A stretch of DNA of 64,000 nt from Zobellia uliginosa. Lineage in GTDB: Bacteria; Bacteroidota; Bacteroidia; Flavobacteriales; Flavobacteriaceae. Of this stretch, positions 16,829 to 26,358 are shown one piece after another; position 1 is the stretch's first letter; each line of letters opens with the position of its first letter. The translations under genes and the position numbers were made by a program. Location: NCBI RefSeq assembly GCF_900156625.1, contig NZ_FTOB01000007.1:1-64000 (forward strand), written 5' to 3'. The notes beneath the pieces are model-generated. The model saw only the letters and a program-made list of their open reading frames with translations, had not been told where the DNA came from and searched no databases.

Positions 16829-19800
16829 GTATCATGATTTAAAAGTTCGTTTAAAGGTAAATTTTTAAGATTTTCTTCTTGGTCCGAATTCTCTAGCATT
16901 ATTTCCGTATTGGTCAACTTTATTCTCGCGCCCATATAGCGTTCCTTATTAGCTCTTGGGTACGGGAATTTGATATTATTTTCTTTATCCACGTATAATT
17001 GCGCAGCATAAACTACCTCGGTATCCTCATTAATTAGATGACGATATTTTGTAGGAATATTAAAACTTACCGAGACTCCAGCCGTAATACCATTTTCTAT
17101 GATGTTGTTTTTATAATGGGTATTGGTGATTTCATGGCATGTTTTACTCTTTAGTCCGTTAGGAAATAGGAAAATACGGTGCTCGTACTGGTCCTTGTCG
17201 TTGAATAATTCATAAAAACGAAGAGTTACCTTAAATTCATATATAGTCACTTTATAAGTATTGATTCCACTCCCAGGAGTACCCGAATATACTGGTCTGT
17301 TTTTAATACGCTGTATATCCTCACCTGGTCTAAACATAATGGAGTGGCATACTATGGCATCGGATAATGTAGCTAGTGCATCTTTTGGATGCATTATCGT
17401 TTTCTTGTCTTCTCGATTATCGACCAATTCTTCTTTATTGTCGAACAAACGGCGGTTGAATGCCATTGGAGTTTCTTGGTCTATAGCTTTACGGGGTAGT
17501 CTATGGGCATCGCTTAACAAGAAATTTTTAAAGAAGTATTCTAAGGGAGTGTCCCTTAACCATTCAGATAATAAGACCAATCCTACGCCAATACCCAAAA
17601 CTATCCAAACAATAGGACCCGATACAGCAGCAAAAGCGAAATAGGCACCATAACCGAACGCAACGCCAGCACCCATCAGGGCCAAGCCAGAATCATTATC
17701 CCGTTTATTTAGGAGAACTATTCCTTCATAAAAACATATTCCGGCCGATACGGCACCGCCTATGGTACCTGCAACCCTTATTGTATTTGATAACATTTTT
17801 GATTCTACTCCTGAAGCTTTTAATTGTAATTCTTTTAAGGTCAATACAGCTTCCGTTAATTCAGTCGAAACACCTCCTAAATTTATTAAAGATTTAGCAT
17901 TAGGGGCTTCTATAAAACTTTCTAATGCCCCTTTCATATTCAAAACCTGCAAAAATGCAATAGTGCCATTGAAAGCCCTACTGTTCAATACTACGGCCGC
18001 TTTTTTGTTTAAATTATTTTTTTTGATTTCTGGTTTAGATAGTTTGTCCCCAGATTTTTCATAAGGGATTTCAAAAACATGTTTCCCATTTACTTTACCT
18101 ATATATACGAGACCATTATATTTTTTTAGGATTTTTGTAATCTTTTTCTTTTTACCGGTATACTTGTTCTTGGCAACTTCTTCCCAATCAATACTCGCAT
18201 GTTTGGTAAATAACTCTGGGTTAAGGTACATTTGGTTGCCTTTCATTTTAACCAATTTCTTACCTAACTTAAATTTCTTATTTATTTTTTTCTTTACAAA
18301 TGTATGTTTGTCCTTTATAGTTTTGTAGGTTTTACCTTTTACGTTTCTTGTGTTAAAAACTTCATCGGAATGTACCTGTAACTTCGCTTTTAACACTCCT
18401 GAAATACCTAAACTATATTTTAAGGGATCATCTTCGATAGGTTTTTCTAAATCTATGGGTTTCGTTAATAACGCATACAAGACATCGTTACCTGCATAAT
18501 TAGGGGCTTTACTATTAACCGATTCTTCATTGGTCAATGTAATGGTATATTGTTGCTCATCATCCAACAATTTGTACACCCACTCTTGTAGAGCATCTTC
18601 ACTTTTGTAATCTTTTTTCAGGAGTAAATGTTTGTCCCAATTATAAGGATTGGGATAAAACGACATAATGGTATCAAAGATAGTGGCACATCCTTGCAAT
18701 GTTCTCTCTGGGTGGTTGTGTAAATAATATTCAAAATGTTCCTTACAGGATTTACAACCTATATAAGTTGCATAATCATTACGGTAACCTTGTACTATTT
18801 CCCTAAATTTTTGGCGGTCTTCATAGCCTAAAACAGCTTCTACTTTAGCAAGGTCTAAGCCACCAGTCCAGCCTTTTATATCTTGACCTGGTTTTTTGAA
18901 ATTTCTTCTTGCAGCTACTCTAGGATTAACTTTTAAATTACTTTCTTTTTTCTTAGACCATCCTATAACACCACCATCATATTTTTTTTTAGAATCTTTA
19001 TTTGCATAGACTATTTGGTAGGAGGTTAAGGCCAAAGAAAATAAGGATCCATAATCCTCATGTGGTTCTGGAGGCGTATCATTACCACTTTTTAATCGTT
19101 GTAGCGCCATTTCTAAAGTTTCTCCGCTCTGTATGGCATCTATTAAGGCCCTGAACTCCAAAGTTTTTGATGCAAGCGAATTCGAAATATAAAAGAGGTT
19201 GTTTATCGGGTCTTCTAAAGTGATGATCATATTAGGTTTGATAAATTCCTTATCAGGCCTTTTTTTCAGTTGAACTTCTTTGTCCGAAATTTCTTTGCAT
19301 ACTATTGCATCTAACTTATTGGTTAGGCTAGTGGCTTTTGATTGGTCCTCTTCTTTAAAATAAGCTAGCGTATTTTCAGCAGACATATATTCCCCTGAAA
19401 GATTATCTCCCTCCTTAAAACCAGTGCAAACAACTTTTTTCATGTAGATTTTTCGATCACCAACACTGTTTTTTAATCTGTTATAAAAATCTAATGACCA
19501 TTGAATAGGGGAGTAACCAACCCAAAGCACGGAATTGTATTCTGCCTCATGATAATCTCTTCCTGATATTTTGCCATCGACTTCTCTAAAATCTTTTTTC
19601 TCTTTCCATGAAATAGAACTTAAGCTGCCAGATTCACTAATTTTATATTCAATAGGAGTATCAGGATTGGCTTCATCTAAAATATATAAGTAACCAGCTT
19701 TAATACCCGTACGGACAGCAAAAAAGTTGTCTAAATGCGGTTCCGTTATTATTACCTCGTCAAGTTCTTGTGTAGCTCCTTTTTCATTGGTATATAATTC

Positions 19801-20037
19801 TCCATTTTTACCTTCAATTACGGGCTCCGTATCTTGCGGTTGGGCTTTTACCTTTATTAGTTTGTCGTTATCATATTCAAATACTCCAAACCTTAAAAAG
19901 TGTAATTTAATAATCGGTTCATCTTCAGGGGTCAATTGAAGTTTTTGGGAACTAAAATCAAACGTCCTACCACCACCTTCTACTTCTAAGGTAAGTACAC
20001 GTTTTCTACTTTCTTTTTTTGTTTGGGTATTGCTCAT
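16822..20037 (-). CDS. VasX-like membrane-targeting T6SS effector (putative)
   Basis: 1071 residues. The N-terminal domain resembles the VasX N-terminal region: LHFLRFGVFEYDND, then VRTGIKAGYLYILDEANPDT and the tryptophan-rich YNSVLWVGYSPIQWSLDFYN. A cysteine pair sits in YIGCKSCKEHFEYYL. A lysine-rich central region follows, then a hydrophobic cluster of three to four segments at about 755-840 (VWIVLGIGVGLVLLSEWL) followed by RDTPLEYFFKNFLL, as in VasX-type proteins. These features suggest a pore-forming or membrane-perturbing toxin. Upstream is a DUF4280 spike overlapping by 4 bp; downstream are two-TM immunity-like proteins. Overall identity to VasX is low, so the call rests on architecture. 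Confidence 0.6.
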   Translation of the reverse strand: MSNTQTKKESRKRVLTLEVEGGGRTFDFSSQKLQLTPEDEPIIKLHFLRFGVFEYDNDKLIKVKAQPQDTEPVIEGKNGELYTNEKGATQELDEVIITEPHLDNFFAVRTGIKAGYLYILDEANPDTPIEYKISESGSLSSISWKEKKDFREVDGKISGRDYHEAEYNSVLWVGYSPIQWSLDFYNRLKNSVGDRKIYMKKVVCTGFKEGDNLSGEYMSAENTLAYFKEEDQSKATSLTNKLDAIVCKEISDKEVQLKKRPDKEFIKPNMIITLEDPINNLFYISNSLASKTLEFRALIDAIQSGETLEMALQRLKSGNDTPPEPHEDYGSLFSLALTSYQIVYANKDSKKKYDGGVIGWSKKKESNLKVNPRVAARRNFKKPGQDIKGWTGGLDLAKVEAVLGYEDRQKFREIVQGYRNDYATYIGCKSCKEHFEYYLHNHPERTLQGCATIFDTIMSFYPNPYNWDKHLLLKKDYKSEDALQEWVYKLLDDEQQYTITLTNEESVNSKAPNYAGNDVLYALLTKPIDLEKPIEDDPLKYSLGISGVLKAKLQVHSDEVFNTRNVKGKTYKTIKDKHTFVKKKINKKFKLGKKLVKMKGNQMYLNPELFTKHASIDWEEVAKNKYTGKKKKITKILKKYNGLVYIGKVNGKHVFEIPYEKSGDKLSKPEIKKNNLNKKAAVVLNSRAFNGTIAFLQVLNMKGALESFIEAPNAKSLINLGGVSTELTEAVLTLKELQLKASGVESKMLSNTIRVAGTIGGAVSAGICFYEGIVLLNKRDNDSGLALMGAGVAFGYGAYFAFAAVSGPIVWIVLGIGVGLVLLSEWLRDTPLEYFFKNFLLSDAHRLPRKAIDQETPMAFNRRLFDNKEELVDNREDKKTIMHPKDALATLSDAIVCHSIMFRPGEDIQRIKNRPVYSGTPGSGINTYKVTIYEFKVTLRFYELFNDKDQYEHRIFLFPNGLKSKTCHEITNTHYKNNIIENGITAGVSVSFNIPTKYRHLINEDTEVVYAAQLYVDKENNIKFPYPRANKERYMGARIKLTNTEIMLENSDQEENLKNLPLNELLNHDTW

Positions 20038-20723
20038 GGAGTATCGGTTTTTTCTTTATTCCATTCTTCTGAAGTTTCCAATGGTTTTAACTCTGCGGAG
20101 CCATCTGCTTTTACCGTACCACTAAATTTTATGACGTTTTGCTCTCCGTCGATTGCTAATTCATCCTTTTCTTTTACGGATACATTTACTGTTTCTCCAG
20201 GATCCATGTTTTCTGTTTGTACAAAAATAGAAGCTTTCTCCCCATAGGCTATACTGTCTACCTTTTCGCTCCCGTTTTCATCCATCCAATAACTATCTAC
20301 AACTTTAGGAGCTTTGTCATTGCTCAGCATGGCCCCGGGTATGGTCATGGCAATATTCTTGAATTCTTCCATGACACTACCGGCCGTATTGATCTGCATA
20401 GGTTGTAGAACGGTTACTTTGCCACCGGTGGCACACATACATTCAGAATCTTCGAACAAGAATTTTTTGGCCTTTCCCAATGTAGCTTTTTCCGTGGTTT
20501 TCGTCCATTTCTGCAAGGCGGGGACACAAGGTAAATAACCGCCACTGGTAGGTTTCAGTTTGCACTGGCCAAAGGTCTGTGGCACTTGCACATCCATATC
20601 CGTGGCCTTGAACTTCCCTTGGATCTTTACCTTTTGGTTTTCGGTGACCATCAGCTTGGCTGGGGTAAAGCCTTGGTCGCATTGCAATAATGCGCCGTCC
20701 AATACGTATATTTTGCTACTCAT
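20034..20723 (-). CDS. PAAR-like spike protein (DUF4280)
   Basis: 229 residues. IYVLDGALLQCDQGFTPAKL at the N-terminus, then FGQCKLKP, GGYLPCVPALQKW and SECMCATGGKVTVLQP, form the conserved Cys/Gly pattern of DUF4280, the PAAR-like tip protein common in Bacteroidetes T6SS loci. The C-terminal 110 residues add an Ig-like extension (EKASIFVQTENMDPGETVNV). It probably sharpens the VgrG tip and docks the VasX-like effector, whose ATG overlaps its stop. It overlaps the upstream gene by 8 bp. Confidence 0.85.
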   Translation of the reverse strand: MSSKIYVLDGALLQCDQGFTPAKLMVTENQKVKIQGKFKATDMDVQVPQTFGQCKLKPTSGGYLPCVPALQKWTKTTEKATLGKAKKFLFEDSECMCATGGKVTVLQPMQINTAGSVMEEFKNIAMTIPGAMLSNDKAPKVVDSYWMDENGSEKVDSIAYGEKASIFVQTENMDPGETVNVSVKEKDELAIDGEQNVIKFSGTVKADGSAELKPLETSEEWNKEKTDTP

Positions 20724-21606
20724 CTTTTTCTAGATTAAAGTTAATGGTAGTTGATTTTGTATAGATGTCCTTAATGCAGAAAGAATACGTTAAATGCCCT
20801 TCGGTTATTAGGCCTATTCTGGGTTTGACCTTGTAAAGGCCATCGTAGTCGAATTCCAAGGAATGCTTGCTGCCTTTCGTGCCAAGAAGGCTTCCGAGAA
20901 ACACGTTCATTTTCTCCAATGGGAATAATTTGTCTTTGGTGTCCAGTTCCGCCGAAGTGGAAATCGTTATGTTTTGGAATAGAACATCTTCTTCGTCAAT
21001 GGTCTTTTTCTCTATTACCGGAACATCAAGATTATGAATACCGTTCATAAGTACCTTTTTATGTTCCAAGGACTTTTCTGTATTGAATTCCTGATAGAAA
21101 AAATTGGAGAAGAAGAAATTATAGAAAACATCGTTTCTGTATATTTTTTGAATGTTCTCGGTTTGCATCTGCCAATCAAAATCACCGATAACAGTGTGTA
21201 GATCTGTAAAGGAATCTTGCAATATGCCCTTAAGCTTACGCCATTTTTTTTGGACTTCCTCTACATTGATGATACCGATGAACTTATAGTTTTTGCTGAC
21301 CTCAAGAATTAGTTCATCATTGATCTTGGCAACGTTTAGCGCTAATTTTTGGGCCTTGGAAGGTTTGAATATAGGCCTGTTTTTGTCATCCAAAAAGAAT
21401 CTGCGTTGGATACTACTTTTATATCTTAAGTTACCTTCTTCGGTAGTTCCAAGATATTGAAGTGTAAAAAATAGAACAACACACGAATGTTCGACCTTTT
21501 TGCCCTTGGCCACCACATTTTTGATTTCTGCCGTATAGGTACGAACAACGGGTTCGCCGTTAAGCTCAAGTAAATATTCTATATTTTTTTGACCGGTTTG
21601 TATCAT
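20716..21606 (-). CDS. Hypothetical protein between Tle1-like effector and DUF4280 spike
   Basis: 296 residues, soluble, with no signal peptide. No family is recognised. It has beta-rich ends (EYLLELNGEPVVRTYTAEIK at the start; GLITEGHLTYSFCIKDIYTK near the end) and a helical middle. It overlaps the DUF4280 gene by 8 bp and follows the lipase by 24 bp. By position it may be a spike-loading chaperone or adaptor for the DUF4280/VasX-like unit. That is inference only. Confidence 0.5.
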   Translation of the reverse strand: MIQTGQKNIEYLLELNGEPVVRTYTAEIKNVVAKGKKVEHSCVVLFFTLQYLGTTEEGNLRYKSSIQRRFFLDDKNRPIFKPSKAQKLALNVAKINDELILEVSKNYKFIGIINVEEVQKKWRKLKGILQDSFTDLHTVIGDFDWQMQTENIQKIYRNDVFYNFFFSNFFYQEFNTEKSLEHKKVLMNGIHNLDVPVIEKKTIDEEDVLFQNITISTSAELDTKDKLFPLEKMNVFLGSLLGTKGSKHSLEFDYDGLYKVKPRIGLITEGHLTYSFCIKDIYTKSTTINFNLEKDE

Positions 21607-21630
21607 ACGAATACATGAGCAAGTGCATAA

Positions 21631-23370
21631 TTATTGATTTATGCGAACAATTTTTGGTGTTTGAACTTCGGGTACGGCCTGTATTGCGTCTATTTCTGTT
21701 TCAGGAAATCTTTCTTTATCCTTTGTTCGGTGGAAATATTGTAAAGGAACCTTTTTTGGCTTTTTGCCACTATCGGAATAAACTTCTCTTGCCCGCATAT
21801 CACCGAGCCATTCAGGTTGCATTCCTATACTCTTTAGATTATGGAAATATTGAGATGAAAAATGAAAATATTTATTACGTAAGGATAACAAAATTTGACG
21901 GTCTAACGCGTTTCCATAAAAATCTAAGGGTTTACCACCTTCAAAAACATACTCTCTTAATCGTATTTCTGCCATTGCAAGAACAGGGTCATCTGAAAAT
22001 TTAAATTTCTTCTTAAGCTGTGTTAAGTTGTCTTCTTTGAAAACTTTTTTATCAAAAAGTTGTTTTCCCATAAAATGTAGGGGGATATAACTGTATTTGT
22101 TACTAATTTTTTCCCTATTTCCATATAGCATTTTGAAGGAGTCGTCATTGATACCGAGCATGGTGGTCAAATCTAAAATTTCTTCTTGGATCGTTAGTTG
22201 TTCTTTGGTGTACCACCCTTGTTCTATTAAGTATCTATAATCTTTTTGAAATCTTTTTTGACTGGAAGAAATAGAGGTCGCAAAGTTCAATAATATGTTT
22301 TTTTCAGGTTTATTGTGCTCGTAGCAACCACCGACATCAGAATGTACCCCGGGCAAGTATTTTTCAACTCCTTTACCTCTAGCTATAGCACTACTAATAT
22401 CGGTCAGGCTAAATTTAAAACGATGTTCGTCCGCTGCTACCAAGTGAAAGGTATGCTGTGCATGTTTAACGGCGTCCAAACCTAGGTCTTTAACATCGTT
22501 ACTTTGAATAAGGCCATGGGAGGCTACGGAGTCAAAAAGTCCGGCAAAACGTATTGTACGTTTTTTTACCCTTAGATTGTTTTTTTCAAGTAGTTCCCCT
22601 AAAAACCCACCATCCGCCTCATAGGTTTCCGTGGTATAGGTAATCATGGAAGTGGTTCCGGGACTTGCCACAACTTCTTTGAAGTCCCCTTTCTTCTTAT
22701 GTATTTCATAAAGAAAATTACGGGCCGCCGCAGCACCACGGCTGAAGCCGAAAACATCAATGGTTAAATGATTGATGTTTTCCTTACGCTTATCTATTAT
22801 TAATTCGGCACATTTTTCACAGGCTTTTTCGACCTTGTCCCTAATGCCCGTGTTATAAAACTTCCATAAAGCGCTCATGCCTGTGGCCATGCCCGGTATG
22901 TCATCTTCTTCGTAATCGGTAGTGCCAATACCTTCTATATAGACTTTTTCAAAGTAATTTTTTCCTTTGTCGGTATCCTCATAAAATTGCTCTAACCTGG
23001 CAACATTGCTCAGGTCATTTTCGTAACTACCGGTTCTCTTCTTATAAAGGCCTTTATTTTTAATAATATCCAATCCCGAGGATAAAAGGTCTAATTTAAG
23101 ATACTTATCGGCTATCTCATTTTTATCTTCAGCCAGTTGTTTTCCGTTTTCCCTTGCTTCATATAGTTTTCTGGCCTCCGTGTTTTTACGGTTATTTCCG
23201 GTACCGTCAAAAAATACCCCAATGGTTATATTTATGGCATCATCCTCTATCATTTCCTCATAGTCGGAGTCGCCTACATGTACCGGTGCGGTTTGAACCT
23301 CTATGCCATGTAAGACGTTTTTAACTTCTTCCGCACCTACACTTTGTGATGATAATCCTATTTGACTCAT
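21631..23370 (-). CDS. Tle1-type phospholipase effector (DUF2235)
   Basis: 579 residues, alpha/beta hydrolase of the DUF2235 family. The start of the fold is INITIGVFFDGTGNNRKN (residues 47-64). The nucleophile elbow GFSRG places the catalytic serine at about residue 210 (TIDVFGFSRGAAAARNF). FAGLFDSVASHG and LPGVHSDVGGCYEHN supply the likely Asp and His region. Tle1 lipases hydrolyse membrane phospholipids of rival cells in the periplasm. Its immunity lipoprotein (DUF2931) is encoded immediately upstream and vgrG copy 2 before that, forming one cargo module. Confidence 0.85.
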   Translation of the reverse strand: MSQIGLSSQSVGAEEVKNVLHGIEVQTAPVHVGDSDYEEMIEDDAINITIGVFFDGTGNNRKNTEARKLYEARENGKQLAEDKNEIADKYLKLDLLSSGLDIIKNKGLYKKRTGSYENDLSNVARLEQFYEDTDKGKNYFEKVYIEGIGTTDYEEDDIPGMATGMSALWKFYNTGIRDKVEKACEKCAELIIDKRKENINHLTIDVFGFSRGAAAARNFLYEIHKKKGDFKEVVASPGTTSMITYTTETYEADGGFLGELLEKNNLRVKKRTIRFAGLFDSVASHGLIQSNDVKDLGLDAVKHAQHTFHLVAADEHRFKFSLTDISSAIARGKGVEKYLPGVHSDVGGCYEHNKPEKNILLNFATSISSSQKRFQKDYRYLIEQGWYTKEQLTIQEEILDLTTMLGINDDSFKMLYGNREKISNKYSYIPLHFMGKQLFDKKVFKEDNLTQLKKKFKFSDDPVLAMAEIRLREYVFEGGKPLDFYGNALDRQILLSLRNKYFHFSSQYFHNLKSIGMQPEWLGDMRAREVYSDSGKKPKKVPLQYFHRTKDKERFPETEIDAIQAVPEVQTPKIVRINQ

Positions 23371-23384
23371 TTTAGACTATTTTA

Positions 23385-24428
23385 TTAGCGTTGTAGATAT
23401 ATATTTTTTCGGGCCTTGACAAGCTCTATGGTCCGGGCCTCGTTTTTCAGGTAAACCTTGATTTCGGAGTTGTATTTATCGACTTCCACCATAAACTGGG
23501 GATGAGCGCTGTTTTCTTGCTCGAAAATATGTTGGAAGGCCTCAAAGGTTTCCGTTTCGTCCAGTTCTATAATGGCTCCGTAAAGGGTGTCCCCTGCATA
23601 CCAAGTCGGTTTTATATATTTGGGCACTCCCCAGCTCCTGTCTTCGGTCAATATGGGGTTCGGTTTTTTTATAAAGAACCCCTCACCATTGTAGAAATTA
23701 AAGACCAGATTTCTGAGTTTTTGGTTGTTTTTGAATTTAAAACTCGGGTGCCATGTGTAGCGCTTTCTCCATTTGTCCCATTGCCCAAAGGGAATATTGT
23801 TTACATCCAAGGCCGCTTTGGCGGTTTCATCCAATGTCGATAGCTGAAAATCTATGAAGTCGTCGGTATCTTTATAATCGGATGAGGGCATATAACTTTT
23901 GATGTCGATAGGTGGTATTTTCTCCGCTTGATAGCGTCCTATCTCCAGTTCTAAATCCCCTCCGGATATCCATACCACCACTACGCCCCCGGGAGCTACA
24001 CCAACTATCAATTTGTTATAGGTTTTTTGCCTATTTAATCGGTCTTTAAAACCTGTCTTGAACAGGGAATCCAGTTTTTTAACCGGCAGGTCGAAGGTAC
24101 CCGAATAGGACTGTCTTTCCGCCAAGCATAGCCAACTAATGCTAAAGGAGTCGGGTACGGGCTTAAAATCCTCACCGCTAACATGTGTGGTACTGGTCAT
24201 TCCCCAAGTGCCCAAACTTAGGACACGGTCGTTTGGTATATATACGCCGCCCCCGGGATAGTGAAAACCACCATCGATAATATAGGCGGGATAATAACGT
24301 GCGGCCGTTATACCTGAGGTGTATTCATATTTGTTCATAAACAGATTGCTTTGGCAAGCTGCAAGGCATATGCAGCCTAGAATAAAAAAGCCTAAGGCGC
24401 TTTTTTTTATAAGATTTTTTTTTGTCAT
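23385..24428 (-). CDS. DUF2931 lipoprotein, immunity to Tle1-like lipase
   Basis: 347 residues. The signal peptide ends in a lipobox (FILGCICLAAC, Cys about residue 25), so it is a periplasmic lipoprotein, the compartment where a lipase immunity protein is needed. DUF2931 features include YYPAYIIDGGFHYPGGGVYI, LGTWGM and the DSFSISWLCLAERQSYSGTF segment. DUF2931 proteins are commonly found next to DUF2235 lipases in Bacteroidetes. The immunity gene precedes the effector here, 14 bp before it, the reverse of the Rhs module. Confidence 0.75.
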   Translation of the reverse strand: MTKKNLIKKSALGFFILGCICLAACQSNLFMNKYEYTSGITAARYYPAYIIDGGFHYPGGGVYIPNDRVLSLGTWGMTSTTHVSGEDFKPVPDSFSISWLCLAERQSYSGTFDLPVKKLDSLFKTGFKDRLNRQKTYNKLIVGVAPGGVVVVWISGGDLELEIGRYQAEKIPPIDIKSYMPSSDYKDTDDFIDFQLSTLDETAKAALDVNNIPFGQWDKWRKRYTWHPSFKFKNNQKLRNLVFNFYNGEGFFIKKPNPILTEDRSWGVPKYIKPTWYAGDTLYGAIIELDETETFEAFQHIFEQENSAHPQFMVEVDKYNSEIKVYLKNEARTIELVKARKNIYLQR

Positions 24429-24444
24429 CTAATTGGGCGTTTTG

Positions 24445-26256
24445 CTACTCCCCATACTCAATAGAATCACCACTTGCAATGGTGATTTTGCCACCGGCAT
24501 TGGTTTTTATCTCGCCGCTGGCGTCCGTAGTAATTTCTTGGGCCTCTTGTTTGTAGGTGCTGCTGATGACCTTAATGTCTTCGCCGATTTGGTGCTCTTC
24601 GGTATTGGCCATTAAGGTGTAGCCTTCGTTAATGCTTTCGGTTTTGTTGGCCCCTACGGTAATGTCTAGGTTGTCCTCAACGTTTATTTGCATGTTCTTG
24701 CTGTTCAAGGCCAAGTTTTCCGCAGCGGTAACGGTAATGTCATTATGGGCCGATATCGTAATATCGTTATTCGTTGTATTGATATTAATGATATTCTCGT
24801 TCTTATCCTTGATCGTAATACTCTCCCCGCCATCGGTATCGTTCAATTCTATGATGTGGCCGCTTCTTGTCTTGATAGCTTTGATGTTGTTGTCGGCATC
24901 GGCAAAGCCGCTATGGGCGCTGCTGTTAAAGCCGGCACTGAGTACAAAGGGTTTTTCGGGGTTGTCGGCCTCGAAACCGACCAAGACCTCTTCCTCCTTT
25001 TCGGGGATGAAGTAAAAGCCCTTGTCGCTACCGGAGTAGGGGGTGGCCATCTTGATCCAGGGGGTACTGGTGCCCATCGCCCTTTGCCAGGGGAACTGTA
25101 CCTTGATACGGCCCAGTCCTTCCGGATCGGCATTGTCGAGTACCCAGCCTCTTTGCGCGCCCGATCGGGGTGCGGCAAAACTGTTGGAGTAGGGCAGGTG
25201 TTCGGTACCCTCGGGTACGCCCTCGAACTCGTTGCGGTAGTGTCCGCTATGGTCGAACCTATGTACGACCTTGGTGATATCATAGGAACCGTAGGGGTCC
25301 TTTTTGTTCTGGTCGGAAAAATTGAGCCCTTCCAAGGTGAGGGTATCACCGACGCGAAGGCCTAGGAGCTCCGAAGTGCCCGAAGCCAATATCATACTGG
25401 CGGCCTTTCCCATGGCGTTGACCTTTGTGGCGGTATCTACACCGCTTTGCGCACTGTACTCGTGTTGGCCAATACTCCAATCATAGGAACTTCTCTTGGC
25501 GAAAACGTTTTGCGATTCGCCCTTTATCCGGTCTTGGTAGGGGTGTGACGAACTTGGGGCGAAGGCCGATGCATCGGCTTCCAGGTCGGTGTCGTTGACC
25601 CAGTCCCTGGCCTTAAGTCCGAAGGACTGCTCCCTGAGCACGGTGGAAAGGTTAAAGCCCAGTACATCCTGTCCGTAAATGCCATGCACCTGTTTGTCCC
25701 CGGTCCTGCCCACGCAGAAATCGGTACCGTTATGGTAGATCCAGGCCCCGTAGCGGCTGCAGAGTCGCTGAAGGAAGGCCAGGTCGCTCTCGTTATATTG
25801 TACGGTATAGGGCAGGCTTACGTCGGTGCCCTTGCCGATGGAAAGTTTTACATGTTCGGTGGAGTGCCCGTTCACGGTATCGTTGGCCACCTGTGATAGG
25901 GGCGTACCCTCTTCGTAGCTCAGGCATTGGACGGAATTGGCCAGGAGGGCCGCCGGCCCATGGCCCGATAGTACGATGGTACCTGCGGCATCGATACCTT
26001 TTTGAAGGTCAACCGAGGTGACCACGCCCTTGAATTCCATTTGGTTTTCGTTGATGCCAATGGTGATCTTCTTGCCTACATAGGCCAGGGCATTGTCCAT
26101 CAAGGCGCCCGAGTAGCCTTCGGTGGCATTGGAAGGGAAGGCGATACGGAAGGAGCTGTGCCCTCCAATGGACTGTTCTACGGTAACGCTATAGCCCGAT
26201 TTGGGCAAGAATTCCTCTCCTCCTACAAGGAGTTTACTGTTTACTATTTTGGACAT
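24445..26256 (-). CDS. vgrG: T6SS spike protein VgrG (TssI), copy 2
   Basis: 603 residues. The N-terminal gp27-like domain and the OB-fold region (GLGRIKVQFPWQRAMGTSTP) are nearly identical to copy 1. They diverge at a patch around residues 225-260 and completely after ADNPEKPFVLS, where a different beta-helix follows (ESITIKDKNENIININTTNN ... KITIASGDSIEYGE). The tip probably sets specificity for the downstream Tle1 cargo. It follows tssF by about 100 bp. Confidence 0.95.
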   Translation of the reverse strand: MSKIVNSKLLVGGEEFLPKSGYSVTVEQSIGGHSSFRIAFPSNATEGYSGALMDNALAYVGKKITIGINENQMEFKGVVTSVDLQKGIDAAGTIVLSGHGPAALLANSVQCLSYEEGTPLSQVANDTVNGHSTEHVKLSIGKGTDVSLPYTVQYNESDLAFLQRLCSRYGAWIYHNGTDFCVGRTGDKQVHGIYGQDVLGFNLSTVLREQSFGLKARDWVNDTDLEADASAFAPSSSHPYQDRIKGESQNVFAKRSSYDWSIGQHEYSAQSGVDTATKVNAMGKAASMILASGTSELLGLRVGDTLTLEGLNFSDQNKKDPYGSYDITKVVHRFDHSGHYRNEFEGVPEGTEHLPYSNSFAAPRSGAQRGWVLDNADPEGLGRIKVQFPWQRAMGTSTPWIKMATPYSGSDKGFYFIPEKEEEVLVGFEADNPEKPFVLSAGFNSSAHSGFADADNNIKAIKTRSGHIIELNDTDGGESITIKDKNENIININTTNNDITISAHNDITVTAAENLALNSKNMQINVEDNLDITVGANKTESINEGYTLMANTEEHQIGEDIKVISSTYKQEAQEITTDASGEIKTNAGGKITIASGDSIEYGE

Positions 26257-26358
26257 AAGGCAGTGTTTACGGAGGTTAAAGTAATAATAACATTAAGAGG
26301 TTACAAAATAACACTTGTTTTTTCGTTAAACTGCAAGTTGCTTTTTCTCACAAAAAAA

